Assembly: GCA_004835665.1 (NCBI GenBank)
Contig: RBKR01000001.1
Location: 1,798,001 to 1,862,000, forward strand
DNA: 64,000 bases
Source: Phoma sp. XZ068
Lineage: Eukaryota > Ascomycota > Dothideomycetes > Pleosporales > Didymellaceae
Direction: 5' to 3'
Within the stretch, counting starts at the first letter, position 1. Each line of letters opens with the position of its first letter. The notes under the pieces were generated by a model. It was not told where the DNA came from, did no database searches, and was given only the letters and a program-made list of their open reading frames with translations. The position numbers were made by a program, and so were the translations under genes. This document shows positions 9,857-21,386 of this stretch, in pieces.

Positions 9857-12283
9857 ATTGCGGCACCAGGCCTGGCACCATGATAATGCGTAGATGAAAA
9901 TGACGAACATAGAATTACAACTTGTGACCTTTGCGACTTGTGCGACCTGTGCGACCTGCCTTGAATATATTGAGCATTGCACTATTTCTATCTCTGACAG
10001 TGAAACTACAAACAGTCTCGTACAAGCTATTCCACCCAACAGCCTTGCACTATTTGGCTTAGCCAAAAGAGTTAGGTTCAGCTGTCTGCACGGATTCTCC
10101 GCTCATGCTCATATAAATGATACTTTTCCATGAGACCTCCAATGGTATACATGGCCATCCCACAAAGCCCGTCATCCACTTGCAGCCCCTCAGGTTCGCC
10201 TTGCCAGTACTGACGTCCAGCATTGACAGTCAAAATTAGGGTTTGTGCTCTGAGCAACGCTTGCCACGTTCACTCGCTTGCTTGCCAGCGCACGTTGCTG
10301 CCGTTCGCTATGCGCTGTCACGACGGGCGGATGCAGTAGTTATCCGAAGACGGATGACCTTCTCGAAGCATACCCCGCTGCGGCGCAGGATGCGGCGCAG
10401 GGCGCTGCAGAGGCAAATGTGAGGCGCGTTTGATGTGGTTGCACAAGTTGCTTTTCTTGTCACATTTCCTTTCTCTACGCGGAAATTTCGAGCAGCTGAG
10501 AGCCTCTTGGAATGATGTTTCCGATGCTGCGTCACTATCACTAATCAATACCGGTCCCCTCGTCTCCGTGAAAATGCGGTGTTGGCGCCGTCGGAATTCA
10601 GTTCTCGTGCTGGCGGGTGCACTTCCGCCTGAAGTGAGTGCGGGCTGAGACGGCGGCAGCCGATTCGCAGTGCGGGGAAACAGAAAGTCGAGTGGCTGGA
10701 CCCTCGACCTGAAACGCAGCGGGCAGGGCCTAGCGCGGCTGGTTTGAGATAGCGGTGTAGGACTGCCGATGCGGTTCCTAGCCTAACCGCGTCTGCCATG
10801 ATAACCGTGAATTGCGCAAGAGCGGGCCACGGGGTCCGTTCACTCTGTGCGCAGGAAGTGATGAGAAGGAGAACGTGTCGTGACCATGTTCATGAATGTC
10901 GGTGGAATGTTTGCAGGTCTGCTAAGTGTTCAAGATATCACGAGAGGCAGCCCACGTTGTGCTTGTAGTTGTGGGCCGCGGGGTCGAGATGTTCACCGCT
11001 TTTGGAGAGTGATGCTGCTGCAAATCCTCTCGACAGAAGGATCAACAAACACGTCTGGACTTCGAGACTTTCTCCAAAACGGTTGTGCACCGTGTAACTA
11101 CTGTTGAAGTTGGTTTAAATCTGTCAGGCACTCAGGCTACCCCTGACGTTTCTTTGGAAATCGACGTTTGTTGACAGAACATGAGGGCACTACGAACAAG
11201 GCAATACAGCATCTATCGGCGTGGAGAACGAGCATAACTGCCCCGGTGCTTCACTCCGGCCGTGGAAATGATCAATGGTGCTGGCCATCCCTTGCTTTCC
11301 AGTCGAGAGCGGCGGATGATTGGCCAGACTGTGTGACGATGAACAGAAGCTGCTGCCAGATGACGTGTGAGCATTGCCGGAAGGCCGCTGTTTGGCGGTG
11401 CTCAATATTCCTGGAAGGGTCCAGAGGCCTGGACAACTGCTTGTCGCCTTGTCAAGGTGCCCTCAGCACCACGGTTACCGCGCAGATTGGGCAGCCAGTG
11501 GGTCGCATGGAACAGAAGTTTCCCAAATGGTGGGCCGAGGCGATGCGAACTGACAGTGGCACGGTGGCTCGACGGCTCGCAGAAGGCTGCTAGGATGGTG
11601 CTGAACTACAACACACCATGGGAGGGATGAAGAATGAGAAAAGCTGGAGAAATCAAAGCGAATGCACGTTTATGTAGATCAGCGTGATCAAGGCAGAGCA
11701 GTGCATGTGCGTACACGGTCAGGGCACGGGTCGTCCTGAAGCACTGCGGATTCCCGTGTGAGTGCTCCAGTAGCGCGTATGCATGGCGCCTTCCCAAAGT
11801 GCTCAGGGTCCACGCCTGCCATTTGAGCTTCGCTGCGGCGGGTCGCTCTTTCTTCCTAACACACGGGAGCTCTACGTCTACTCGAGGACTGACAGGCGGT
11901 GCATCTTGACATTTCCTTCTGTCGGTCCCTTCCACAAGCCGCGCATACCCAGATTTGGCCGGTCGGGCGCATAGATCAGGCCTCACCCCGTGCCACTAGG
12001 ATACAACTGAGCCCTCATCGCCCACCTCTGCTAGGCCGACGACATCTCTATCGCGTCCGCACCACAAAGGCCACCGAGGGCACCGGCCCTGTGTACGAGT
12101 ACGAGTAACTTGACTGTGTATGTAGACCCCCTGTCTGCACCTGGACACGGTGTTATGTGCGCTGTTCCGAGGGCAGGCGCGCGTCGCGCATGGCAGCACC
12201 CCTCCACTCACCGCCCTCAACCCCACACTCGAGATGCGAGGGACAAATATGCTGACCCTGATGCAGTGTATTTCTAGTTGAAC
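9857..12283. other. Gene-poor intergenic stretch and long PUF upstream region
   Basis: About 2.4 kb without a supportable gene. A 9-bp direct repeat (TGCGACYTG x3) sits at 9932-9958 in the aminopeptidase 3' region. From about 10.3 to 12.1 kb the sequence is GC-balanced with scattered short frames that show no family content. The last few hundred bases are CT-rich and are likely the long 5' leader of the PUF gene. No tRNA or repeat was recognised. Confidence 0.45.
9932..9958. repeat. 9-bp tandem repeat, three copies
   Basis: TGCGACTTG, TGCGACCTG, TGCGACCTG in direct succession about 75 bases after the aminopeptidase stop. No function is apparent. Confidence 0.8.
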
Positions 12284-13385
12284 ATGGCCTTCTCTACCGG
12301 CATTGGGGACCGCGGCGGTCTTCGCTCCCCTCGCGAGGAGCAGTCGTCATTTGCTGCCCTTGGCCTCACGTCTCCCCTGCGCAGCACCTTTGGCTCCCAG
12401 GCTGCCAACTCCAGTGCTGGCGATGTGCGTGGCCAGCTGCACCGACGCTTTACCACGAACAACATACCCACTCTCAACACCCCACTGTCGCCGATCGGCC
12501 AGCAGCGCAGGCAAGCTGCTGAGCCTGCCGAATTCACTACTGCGGTACGTAGCGAAGCCCTCTCCTCCTGGATGCAGAATATGAGCATGTGCCCATAAGT
12601 GCGGACAAAGTGTTGTGTCCAGCTTATGCCTGCATCCTGTGCATGTGCGATCAGAGAAAGAGCAGTATCTGGTACCAACGTTGCGATGTGAAATAGAACC
12701 AAAGCTGACACTTTTGGCAACAGACCTATCACAAGCTTCAGGTGGTAAGCAGCAACTCTCATTCACTTCGACTTCTTATTGTCACTTACCTCCCCGTGCG
12801 CGGTTTCCACACGTTTGCCAAGCATCCTGTTTGACAACACGCTCGCTCCTGCCCATTCCACTTCTACTACCCCACGCTCAACAAAGCCCCCAGTATTGCT
12901 ATCAGTATTGCTTGTACACAGATCTTCATTTCTCCCCGAGGGCCCAGGTTTATTCATTTTGCCCATCATTTGCCTCATATCTCCACCACCTCCCTCCTGC
13001 TGCCCAGCCCGACGTGGTTGCCTTAAACCACCACACGACTGACGAGCGCGTGACCGTGCTAACCGACTGTTAGCTCGAAAAGAAGAAGCTTGAGTACGAA
13101 TACTTGAAGGAGCAGCGTAGACGCTTTGAGGCTGAGATGGAGCTCATTGATTTGCAGTCTCGACGTGGTGAGGAGGAAATCCACCGTCTTTCTTCTGAAG
13201 TTCGCTACGGCAAGCCTGCGCACAGCCAGCCCACCACTCCACCGGAGTACAGCGACAACGGTTTCCCAAACGCCTTCTCACGACCAAACCGGTTCAGTAT
13301 GTCTAGCATCCAGCCCGCCAAGATCACTCCTCGTGGCAGCCGCGCCAATTCCCAGGTCACCTCACCCCCGAGCTCATTTTTCACC

Positions 13386-13416
<31 letters not shown>

Positions 13417-16014
13417 GTAACGGCTTGCCCTCCCAGTCTGTACCGGGCACTCGACGCAACTCAGACGAGGACCATGACGATTTCGATAACGATGATTTCA
13501 CTCCTCTGAGCCCAGTCTCCCGAAAGTAAGTGCAACTGTCTTCTCTTTTACCTGAACTCTATGCGTTGGTGACGTACAGAGTGACACAAGCCCCACAAAC
13601 CGTGTTCCCACATTCCAACGCGTCAATCTTGCACGCACAAAGTCCTTAAACTTACAATTAGCTGGTATAGGAACAACCGCATGTCTATGCCCGTGACTGG
13701 CCTTGACCTTCGTGGTCGTGACAACCTCCCAGATCTGGCATCTGTTCTCGGCCATATCGACACTACTGGCTATCTGTTTGGCGAAGAGGACAAGGAGCAC
13801 AACGCCGGTGCCTCTCAAGATCACAAGGCCTATCTCCAGATGAGCAACACGAACGACAAGTTTCCCATTCTTGTCCGTCGTGGAGACGCAGGTAATGGTA
13901 CGAGCCTCTCTGCCTCTTCCGCTGCGCTTGATTTAGCCCTTTCCCAATCCTCCGGCCCGGAATCCCAGCCCACTGGCTGGCCAAGCTACCGTACTCATCG
14001 TCAGGCCCAACAGTCGCTTCCTGCTAACACTTTCCGCAAAGGCTCGCAAGCCGAGGAGTATGAGAACGGCCACGCCAACGGCCAGACCACGCCCAAGAAC
14101 AATCGTCAGTCCGTCGAGTTCAACTTCACCAGCCCTCTCAGGTCCGACCCCCAGCGCTCCAGCTTTGCTAGCCCTACCAATGGCATGCCCAAGTTGACGC
14201 AGTCATTCTCTACCAGCAATATTCCCACGATGAAGAATGGCAATGGAGCTAATGGCAACGGCCCGAGCGGCAACGTCAATACTCACGCTGAGCAACACTT
14301 CAACCAGCACAACGCAAATCTAGGCCGCATTCCCCCTCATGCGGTTTCCCACCGCCATAGCCGTGAGTTGTCAACCGGGTTCAAGGAGCAAGAGTACCGC
14401 CCTGTTTCGTCTGGCCTGCATGCGAGCGCTGCTCCGTTCGGGCCTTCCGCCACTTCCACAGCACCGGGCAACGGTTCCCTAAGCAGCACGGTAGGCTCCC
14501 CAAATGTGTCACAGTACTCAAGTGCCACTGCTGGTAATGCTCCATACTATGGATATGGCATGAACATGCTCAATGGCGCCATGAACGGTATGTCACTCAG
14601 CCCTCAGTACGGTGGACCTCCGCAGTACGGCTCCAATGGTATGTACGCTGGCGCTGGTCAATACTTCAACCCCTACGCTACGTACGGACCCAATGGCCGC
14701 ATTCAAGACAGCCAAGCTCGCGTCATCCAGAGCCGCCGCATGCAGAATGATGCCAACCGCTTCATGAACTACGATCTGAAGACCATGCCGCGCCACGAGA
14801 TTTACAGCTTGTGCAAAGACCAGCATGGTTGCCGCTTCTTGCAGAAGAAGCTCGAGGAGCGCAACACGGAGCATCTCCAGATCATCTTCGATGAGACTGC
14901 GCCACATGTTGTCGAGCTCATGACCGACCCATTTGGTAACTATCTCTGCCAAAAGCTTCTGGAGTTCACCAACGACGAGCAGCGGAATACTTTGGTTCGC
15001 AATGCCGCTCCCGCCATGGTTTCCATCGCACTGAACCAGCACGGTACCAGAGCTCTGCAGAAGATGATTGAATTCATCTCCACCGAAGAGCAGACCCAGA
15101 TCATTATCCAAGCTCTGTCCGGTCAGGTTGTCGACCTCATCCAGGACTTGAATGGCAACCACGTAATCCAGAAGTGTCTCAACCACCTAAAGTCTTCGGA
15201 AGCCCAATTCATCTTTGATGCCGTAGGCGAGCACTGCATTACTGTTGGTACCCACCGTCACGGCTGCTGTGTCCTTCAACGCTGCATCGACCACGCGTCC
15301 GGCTTCCAGAAGGTCGATCTGGTCCGCCAGATCACCGCGCACAGCTTCCACCTGGTGCAGGACCCTTTTGGCAATTATGTTGTCCAGTATATCCTGGATC
15401 TGAACGACCCCAACTTCACAACGCCGATGTGCCTTGGTTTCAAGGGCAAGATTGCTGAGCTTTCTATGCAGAAGTTTAGCTCCAATGTCATCGAGAAGTG
15501 CATCCGTTGCGCTGAGATGTCTACTAAGGCTGCTATGATAGAGGAGCTACTTGACGTTGAACAGCTCGAGAGACTCATGCGCGACTCCTACGGCAACTAC
15601 GTTATCCAGACTGCCCTCGAGTTTGCTCCACCTGAGCTGTGCCTGCACCTCATCGAGGCCATGCGCCCCATCCTGCCTCAGATCCGCCAGACACCATACG
15701 GTCGACGCATCCAGACCAAAGTCCAAGAGCGCGAGGGACGTCTTGCTGCCTTCACGGGCCGTGCTCCTTCTGGCCATGTTTCTCCGAGCACCGTTTCGGG
15801 AGCACAGACTACTGAGGCTGGTCCTTCCTACCAACCCCCTATGTACACTGCTTCTGCCAACTACGGCACCAACATCGCTTCTCCTCAGCCACACCGTCAA
15901 CCGCACCGCTTGAGTAACCCGCCTATGCCTCATCATTTCAACAACTCTGTACAAAACCCGGCCTACCAGCAGTACGGCGTGGCTCAGCCCGCTGGAGTGA
16001 GCAACTTCTTCTAG
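12284..16014 (+). CDS. Pumilio-family (PUF) RNA-binding protein
   Basis: Exons 12284-12544, 12724-12744, 13074-13525 and 13671-16014 give 1025 aa. The second exon is only 21 nt (TYHKLQV) and sits between introns of 179 and 329 bp. The N-terminal 600 residues are disordered apart from a charged helix (KKKLEYEYLKEQRRR) and include a poly-Asn run of 10 at 13386-13415. Eight PUF repeats occupy about residues 610-910. Their RNA-reading triads in order are CRQ, NYQ, TRQ, NHQ, CCQ, NYQ, SNE, NYQ. This reads as 5'-UGUA-type with the repeat 8-7-6-5 core. The HGCC form of repeat 5 resembles yeast Puf4/Mpt5. PUF proteins bind mRNA 3' UTRs and recruit deadenylation factors in the cytoplasm. A Gln/Pro-rich tail ends the protein. 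Confidence 0.93.
13386..13415 (+). repeat. (AAC)10 microsatellite coding poly-asparagine
   Basis: Ten AAC codons in the disordered N-terminal part of the PUF protein. It is a likely length-polymorphic tract of the kind that favours prion-like behaviour in RNA-binding proteins. Confidence 0.9.
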
Positions 16015-16731
16015 CTGAAGGTCTTTGACGACGTTACGACCTGACGAGTTATGGTGACTCTCGACACGTCCCCTCACGCCTCCTCACCACGCAACAATCT
16101 TACGCGTTGGGTAGCTGACCTTGTACTGATGTTGGTGTTGACTGGTCATCTTCGAGCAGCGATCTTTTCCTATCTTTCGGTCTTGCTTAACGGCATGCTC
16201 AGGGCTTCTGCTCTAGCCCCCATTCGTATCACTCGCTCTTGGCAGATCGCTTTGTATAGTACGACAACAGCAGCATCTGTGGAGCTTGGGCTGTGATGCA
16301 TCATCAGGCGCTGCATGGAGCTTTCGTTTCTTCCCCTTGCTTCTGTACAACCCATGCCCCATTCTTCCCCTTGTCTTACCCTTACCAGTTCACTTCACAT
16401 TGATTGTATTCTTCAGCGCTGAATATGCGCAACAAAACGTTCAGCATAGCACAAGCTTAGCCGTAGCATTGGTGGCAGCTACTTTCTCATCGACATTTGG
16501 GAGGAGTTTTTCATCTTCATTGTATCGCACCGATCGTAGAGAGCAGTGCTGCTATGCACCAAAATGAAAGCATTGAAACCATTGAGTACCTTGTATACCT
16601 GGAAGGACCTATGATATCTTACTGCATGATGACAACCATAAAGGGCGTCAGGAGCCGACCGACCGGAGACTGGTCTCAATTCACGATTCCTGGGAGTGGT
16701 TTCGGATCTCTCTCAGTGTGCTACACCAGAA
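16015..16731. other. Convergent intergenic region
   Basis: A 717-base spacer between the converging ends of the PUF gene (plus strand) and the reductase gene (minus strand). It holds the two 3' UTRs. It has CT-rich runs but no gene or repeat that I can support. Confidence 0.5.
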
Positions 16732-17808
16732 TTACTTCAATTTGCTCGCATTTGCCTTGATGCTCTCTTCAAGACTTGTGTACCCATGCCCATACACCTC
16801 TTCAAGCAGCCCTTCAATCTTATCGGCCTTAGCATTTACACACTCATCTGTCCCCTCATCCTCAAAGTCCTCAAACTTCTTCTCCGGAAATGCTCTCCTC
16901 AAGATCTCCACGATCGTACTAATCGGCGCCGAAGCCCAATAACCTCCTCCCATGCAGATCTGGGTGCGCGAGCGCAATAACGTGCAATTTTGCATCATCT
17001 CGAACGTCGATAAAGTGCTCTGGCTGCTTGTTGAGCTTGTCGTACTTGCCATCCCATAGGTTCTTGACCCAGCCTGCAGTTGAAGGATACCCTTGATGTT
17101 CAGGCTGGAGCACAGGTCCGAGATTACCATTAGGATTGACGCAATTTATAACAATGGAGGCGTTGGTGGAGTCCTGCCACTTCTTCATCGCGTGCTCAAC
17201 TTCCACTTTTGATGCCGAGTACACTGTTGCGCCGCCTGCGGCTTCACCCTTCTCCCCAACGGCGCGGATGGCATCCTTGTTGAATGTGGATTCGGATACG
17301 GTGAATTTGACGCTGGGCTTGGGCTGGGTTACGGCGAAAGATGAAGAGGTGTAGATGAAACGTTTGAGGCCTGCAGCGGAGGAATCTTTGAGTGCGCTGA
17401 GTGCCATGTTGACAGAGTGTGTAATGGCGATGGAAGGATCTCCAGAACCAGTGTTACCGTGAGCTACGTGGATGAAACCGCTTGCACCTGGAAACGATCA
17501 AACTTCTATTCCTGAATATCGGCCCTTTGGTTTAGCCTCCATAAGATTGTACCTTTTACAGTTTCATCGAAAGCATTCTTCTTGGTCAGGTTTGGCACTG
17601 AGACAAGATCAAATTTTCCTGCGCCATGTTTATTGTCGAAGTAATCCTTCAACCACTTGTTCTTGTTTGAGTCTCGTGATGTGCTGCGCACTTTGTATCC
17701 GGCAGCGAGGACTTGATCAGCGACATGAGAGCCAACGAAGCCGCTGCAACCGGTCACCACGATGGTGCTGCCGTAGGGGATGGCGGGGTTCTTGATGCCT
17801 AGAGTCAT
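16732..17808 (-). pseudogene. Extended SDR reductase (GRE2/aldehyde reductase-like), frameshifted
   Basis: Exon 1 is 17808-17553 and exon 2 starts at 17487 after a 65-bp intron. The Rossmann motif TGCSGFVG is near residues 19-26, and the catalytic YSASK is in the middle of exon 2. These are the NAD(P)-binding and Tyr-Lys elements of extended SDRs that reduce aldehydes, ketones or dihydroflavonol-like substrates. The frame stops at 16919-16921, just after GRRLLGFGA. The expected C-terminus (ISTIVEILRRAFPEKKFEDF to a stop at 16732) continues in the next frame. One missing base near 16922-16930, in a GGCGCC run, explains this. It may be a real inactivating deletion or an assembly error. A Zn2Cys6 regulator lies upstream on the same strand. 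Confidence 0.8.
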
Positions 17809-18627
17809 CCTGAAGAGGAATAAGAGAAACGTGTGTTAGCCGATACGAAACGAAGGGCGAATGGTAACACCTGTGAACTCGTTTGTAAAACGTTGCGAGC
17901 TTCAAGCGGATAGGTTGTAGTCGCGGTGTTGTCCCCAACATGACGTAATGATGGGTTGAAATGTCCACGGGGGATACTATCCCACCGGCCATCAGAACGC
18001 GGCAGCCCGGTGGGCGTCAGTATTGCAAAAATGGGTTACTGGAGGCCGAGAAAGCCGCGAAGGCTCTGCCATCCTTATATCTAACGGGTCTTCCACAGTG
18101 GGATGTGCTACACTGCGAGAAATAAGCATGCCAATGACCATATGACATCGATGATAACGCTGCAAAGTGTGCTGCAATCTCTTAGCAGGTATAGAAAAAC
18201 GTCAAGCTAGTACCATGTTGTTATTATGTTCCTCCTAATATAATCCTCCCAACTCGATCTACTTCGCATTAGAATCGGCTTGCCTCATACAAGCGCCATT
18301 CACTGGACAACGTCGCAACGCCAACACCCTGAAACGCTATGCTCACTACATCTGACATCTGTGGACAGTGAGATTCAAGGAGACAGTCTTGGCTTCAGCA
18401 TGTTTGCTACAGTGTGCTACCAATTGACTCTATGCTTGAATGGGAAGCACAGAACTGCCGATGATTGTTGGCTGGCGGCAGAGCAGGGTGGAGAGGGTCC
18501 TGTACACATCGGATTCCCCAGGGGAGATGGCAACGGTAGCTCCATGAAGCTAACTGCTTCAACGAGGTTACCAATGGCGCGGAAGATGGAGACTGTTGGG
18601 CAATTGTGTACCCCTGGGAGGAGTTAA
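17809..18627. other. Intergenic, promoter of the reductase
   Basis: An 819-base region between the 3' end of the Zn2Cys6 regulator and the reductase start, both on the minus strand. A frame at 18280-18627 on the plus strand lacks recognisable content. No binding sites can be assigned. Confidence 0.45.
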
Positions 18628-19797
18628 TTAACGCTGTTCGCTCAGACCAACCTCTCGCCGGCACCATGTAGTGATTCGTGTAAACTCGTCGCCCTTGCAA
18701 CTCAGTATAGCCGATGTTTCATTCACCAAGTTCTTCCCCGAGAAGGTTGCCCACCACTGGCTGTCTGCCATGTTCATAAGCGCACCCCAGACCATAAAGA
18801 TTGCCATTGCGACACTGTCCTGTAACCGCAAATGCTCGATGAACTCTAGGCCCGCCAGAGCAATCCATGGGAAGACAGCATTGTTTTCTAGAATCTTTCG
18901 CTCAAGAGCATGAATGGCGTGTTCGAACACAGGTGCCGTAGGTGGAGCAGATTTGCTTGCGTTGAGGACGCGTAGGTCTTCTATGATAGGCGATACCGTC
19001 GCGTGTGGTAGGCTCGGCCATGCGATATTGAACATGCCACTGAGTGGTCCTTGCTGCACTTTACGTTGTGAAGTTTCGATAACAAGGCCGAGTCCGCGTA
19101 TAATGTCGGCGAGGGGAAGAATGGCTTCAGCAGTGAAATTGAACGTCCTCTTGTGTCCAACAGGTAGGAAAGGGGATACCATGACGCATACCATGATGAG
19201 GACAGATGATGCAAAGACCGGATCGCACTTTTCAGGAGAGAGTGAACCGAGTACAATGCGCAATCCTGCAATAGCTCTGGTCTGATAGCTCATACCTGTA
19301 CTCGTGAAGTCACGAGATGTATCTGGGTCGTCTGTTTCACAGGCAATGTGGAAGGCAGCCAGTGCAAGCAAAGCCTCCATGAGGTGTGTGTTCTTCAGTG
19401 CCTCCTTGACCAGGTAGCCTTGGAATAAGTCTACCACCTCTGGGGTAAAGCTGTTGGAAGACTTCAAGCACCAATGATGAAGCAGTTCCAACTCGCGAAC
19501 TCTGTCTGGGCTCCATGGAGTTTCATCTGCACGGTTCTGATTCATAGCGATGGCAGCTGGGGAATTGTGACCGGTCACGGTCCCTGCATCTGATGGCGAG
19601 GTGGAGCTAACGGGAGGTGTAGCTGTTTTCGAGGAGGTGATGGGCGTTGACTTGGTTGGGAATCTCAGATACACGCAGCTCTCGCCGCGCTGAGCGCAAG
19701 AGGTGCATTGTGGAACTTGCTCGTCGCACTTTACTCGTCGCTTTCTGCACTGGCTGCAACCAAGGCGTGACTTTGTGTGGGTTCGCCTGGTGGGCAT
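18628..19797 (-). CDS. Zn2Cys6 fungal transcription factor (UPC2-like layout)
   Basis: A single exon of 389 aa. Residues 10-45 hold the binuclear zinc cluster with spacing C-x2-C-x6-C-x6-C-x2-C-x6-C, preceded by basic residues (RRTHTKSR) as in sterol-regulator-like factors. A Ser/Thr/Pro linker follows, then a helical region (RELELLHHWCL, ALLALAAFHIA) typical of the short fungal_trans_2 middle domain. It should bind DNA as a nuclear regulator; the target genes are unknown. It lies 819 bp upstream of the frameshifted reductase on the same strand, a layout often seen for pathway-specific regulators, but no further pathway genes adjoin. The length (about 390 aa) is usual for this subgroup and no intron is needed. 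Confidence 0.9.
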   Translation of the reverse strand: MPTRRTHTKSRLGCSQCRKRRVKCDEQVPQCTSCAQRGESCVYLRFPTKSTPITSSKTATPPVSSTSPSDAGTVTGHNSPAAIAMNQNRADETPWSPDRVRELELLHHWCLKSSNSFTPEVVDLFQGYLVKEALKNTHLMEALLALAAFHIACETDDPDTSRDFTSTGMSYQTRAIAGLRIVLGSLSPEKCDPVFASSVLIMVCVMVSPFLPVGHKRTFNFTAEAILPLADIIRGLGLVIETSQRKVQQGPLSGMFNIAWPSLPHATVSPIIEDLRVLNASKSAPPTAPVFEHAIHALERKILENNAVFPWIALAGLEFIEHLRLQDSVAMAIFMVWGALMNMADSQWWATFSGKNLVNETSAILSCKGDEFTRITTWCRREVGLSEQR

Positions 19798-20264
19798 GGA
19801 TGAGTCCGGTACTCGTTACTTTCTCTTCAACGTGGATGGCGGTATGCATGACAATGCCGATTGCTGATCTTCGCGGTCTCTTTGGGCCAGCTCCGGACAA
19901 CTCCGCCTCCTGTGCCTTATGGTCGCCGTTCGTTGCTGCTGGAACGGAGCGACAGGTGATGGAATTATGGAAGTCTTGCGTCATATACGTTCAAGATGCT
20001 CAGCTGAACGGCGGCCAGTCGCCAGCTCGGCGCTGAAGTGTTGGATGCATTGAGAGGCGAGCGAAATGCCAAGCACGAATTCTGGATGACGTGCATCACC
20101 GAGGCATGCTCCTTCCGGTCCCGTCCACGCCCAATATCATATCCCTGGCACCCACCTTCCTATTGACATCCACGATCCCGCAGCATCTTACTACCGCCGA
20201 ACAACGCACCTAGTAAAGACACGATTCGCAAGGTTTTCGCAAAAGTCGAGTGCATCCCTTCGAA
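19798..20264. other. Divergent intergenic region
   Basis: A 467-base spacer between the divergently transcribed Zn2Cys6 regulator (minus) and the I9 inhibitor gene (plus), so it holds both promoters. No further feature was recognised. Confidence 0.5.
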
Positions 20265-20617
20265 ATGCGCTTCGCTACCCTTTCCGTCTTGACCGCTCTC
20301 TTCGCCGCTACGACCATGGCTGTCGCTCCTCAGAGATCGGTCATTATCAGCTTCCCCAACGAGACGCCAGATCATATTGTAGAGGAGGCCAAGGAGAGTA
20401 TCCGCAAGGCCAAGGGCATCATCACTCACGAGTACAGTAAGTGTTTCTGCGCGCCTGATCGGATCGAGCCATGTACTGATGTCTGGTTCTAGACATCATC
20501 AAGGGCTTCGCTTGCCAGGCCCCTGCTTCCGCCCTTGAGTTTGTGACGATAATGGGCGAGCAGTACAAGGTCGAGATTGAAGAAGATGGTGTTGTGACGA
20601 CGCAGGGAGAGGAGTAG
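20265..20617 (+). CDS. Secreted peptidase-inhibitor I9 domain protein
   Basis: Exons 20265-20436 and 20493-20617 (56-bp intron) give 98 aa. Residues 1-19 form a signal peptide (RFATLSVLTALFAATTMA). The rest is a stand-alone I9 (subtilisin propeptide-like) fold: SVIISFPNETPDHIVEEAKE, then the second strand pair GIITHEYNIIKGFACQAP and an acidic end. I9 proteins such as yeast Pbi2 inhibit subtilisin-type proteases by acting as detached propeptides. Pbi2 itself has no signal peptide, so this one would act in the secretory pathway or outside the cell, perhaps as an inhibitor or chaperone of a secreted subtilase. Splicing phase and the conserved HEY-N-II-KGFA junction support the intron. Confidence 0.85.
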
Positions 20618-21386
20618 CCATGTACTGCTCGCGGCGCAGACAAGAACCCTTTTTAACCTACGGTTTATACTCGTCCTCTTAACGAAGGACTACGACTATA
20701 TGGGACACGACAATCACTTTTGACATTTGGAGTTGGGCGTGGGATGCCGGCAAAGGATACGGCTCGAGATACCTGGTCTTTGGTAGCAATTTGACTGCAT
20801 GTACTATTCTTCTATGCACAGCACGCGAGCCTTTTATGTTGGCTCCCTCGGTCGCGAGCAAGCCACAGGTACTTCAACTCACACTGCTGGATCTGGAGGC
20901 CAATCGTGTGAAGATATGAAAAGACGTGACGTGCAGCGTAGTGTTCGATCATCTGCCAGCGGTGGCCGTCGCCGTGGACCCTGCAGCGGCAGGCGCAGGG
21001 TGGGTGCGTTGTGGCACCCCACCACTGCTGCGAAGCCGCCGACGTTCAGTTTCACGACACGCTGAGACTGGGCCTTGTCTCGGCACAATTGCATCCTTAT
21101 GCGCTCGGCTTGACTCGTTGCGGGCTGTCCAACAGACGCTTCCCTTCGCTCTGCCCCGGCCGGCGCGACATTGACGTGCACCTCCAGCGCGGGAGACGAT
21201 CTGTTTAGCGCAACCGCCCACCGCCCACCGCCCATCCATCACCAACACGTCCACACACAGCGGCGGCCACCACCTTTGCATGATTGGACCGCCCACACAT
21301 GATGCATAGCCGCTGCCCGTCGTACTTGGAACCCAGAAGCAGCATACGAGCGCGTACTTGTGGGTGGTGAGCCTCCGATTGTCTCC
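20618..21386. other. Intergenic region upstream of Hook
   Basis: A 769-base region with the 3' UTR of the inhibitor gene and a GC-rich promoter for the Hook gene. Open frames on both strands here overlap each other and have no family content. Confidence 0.45.

Noticed and set aside
17809..18628. Secondary-metabolite cluster around the Zn2Cys6 regulator and the reductase
   Set aside because: No polyketide, peptide or terpene synthase or other tailoring enzyme lies nearby; the neighbours are housekeeping genes.
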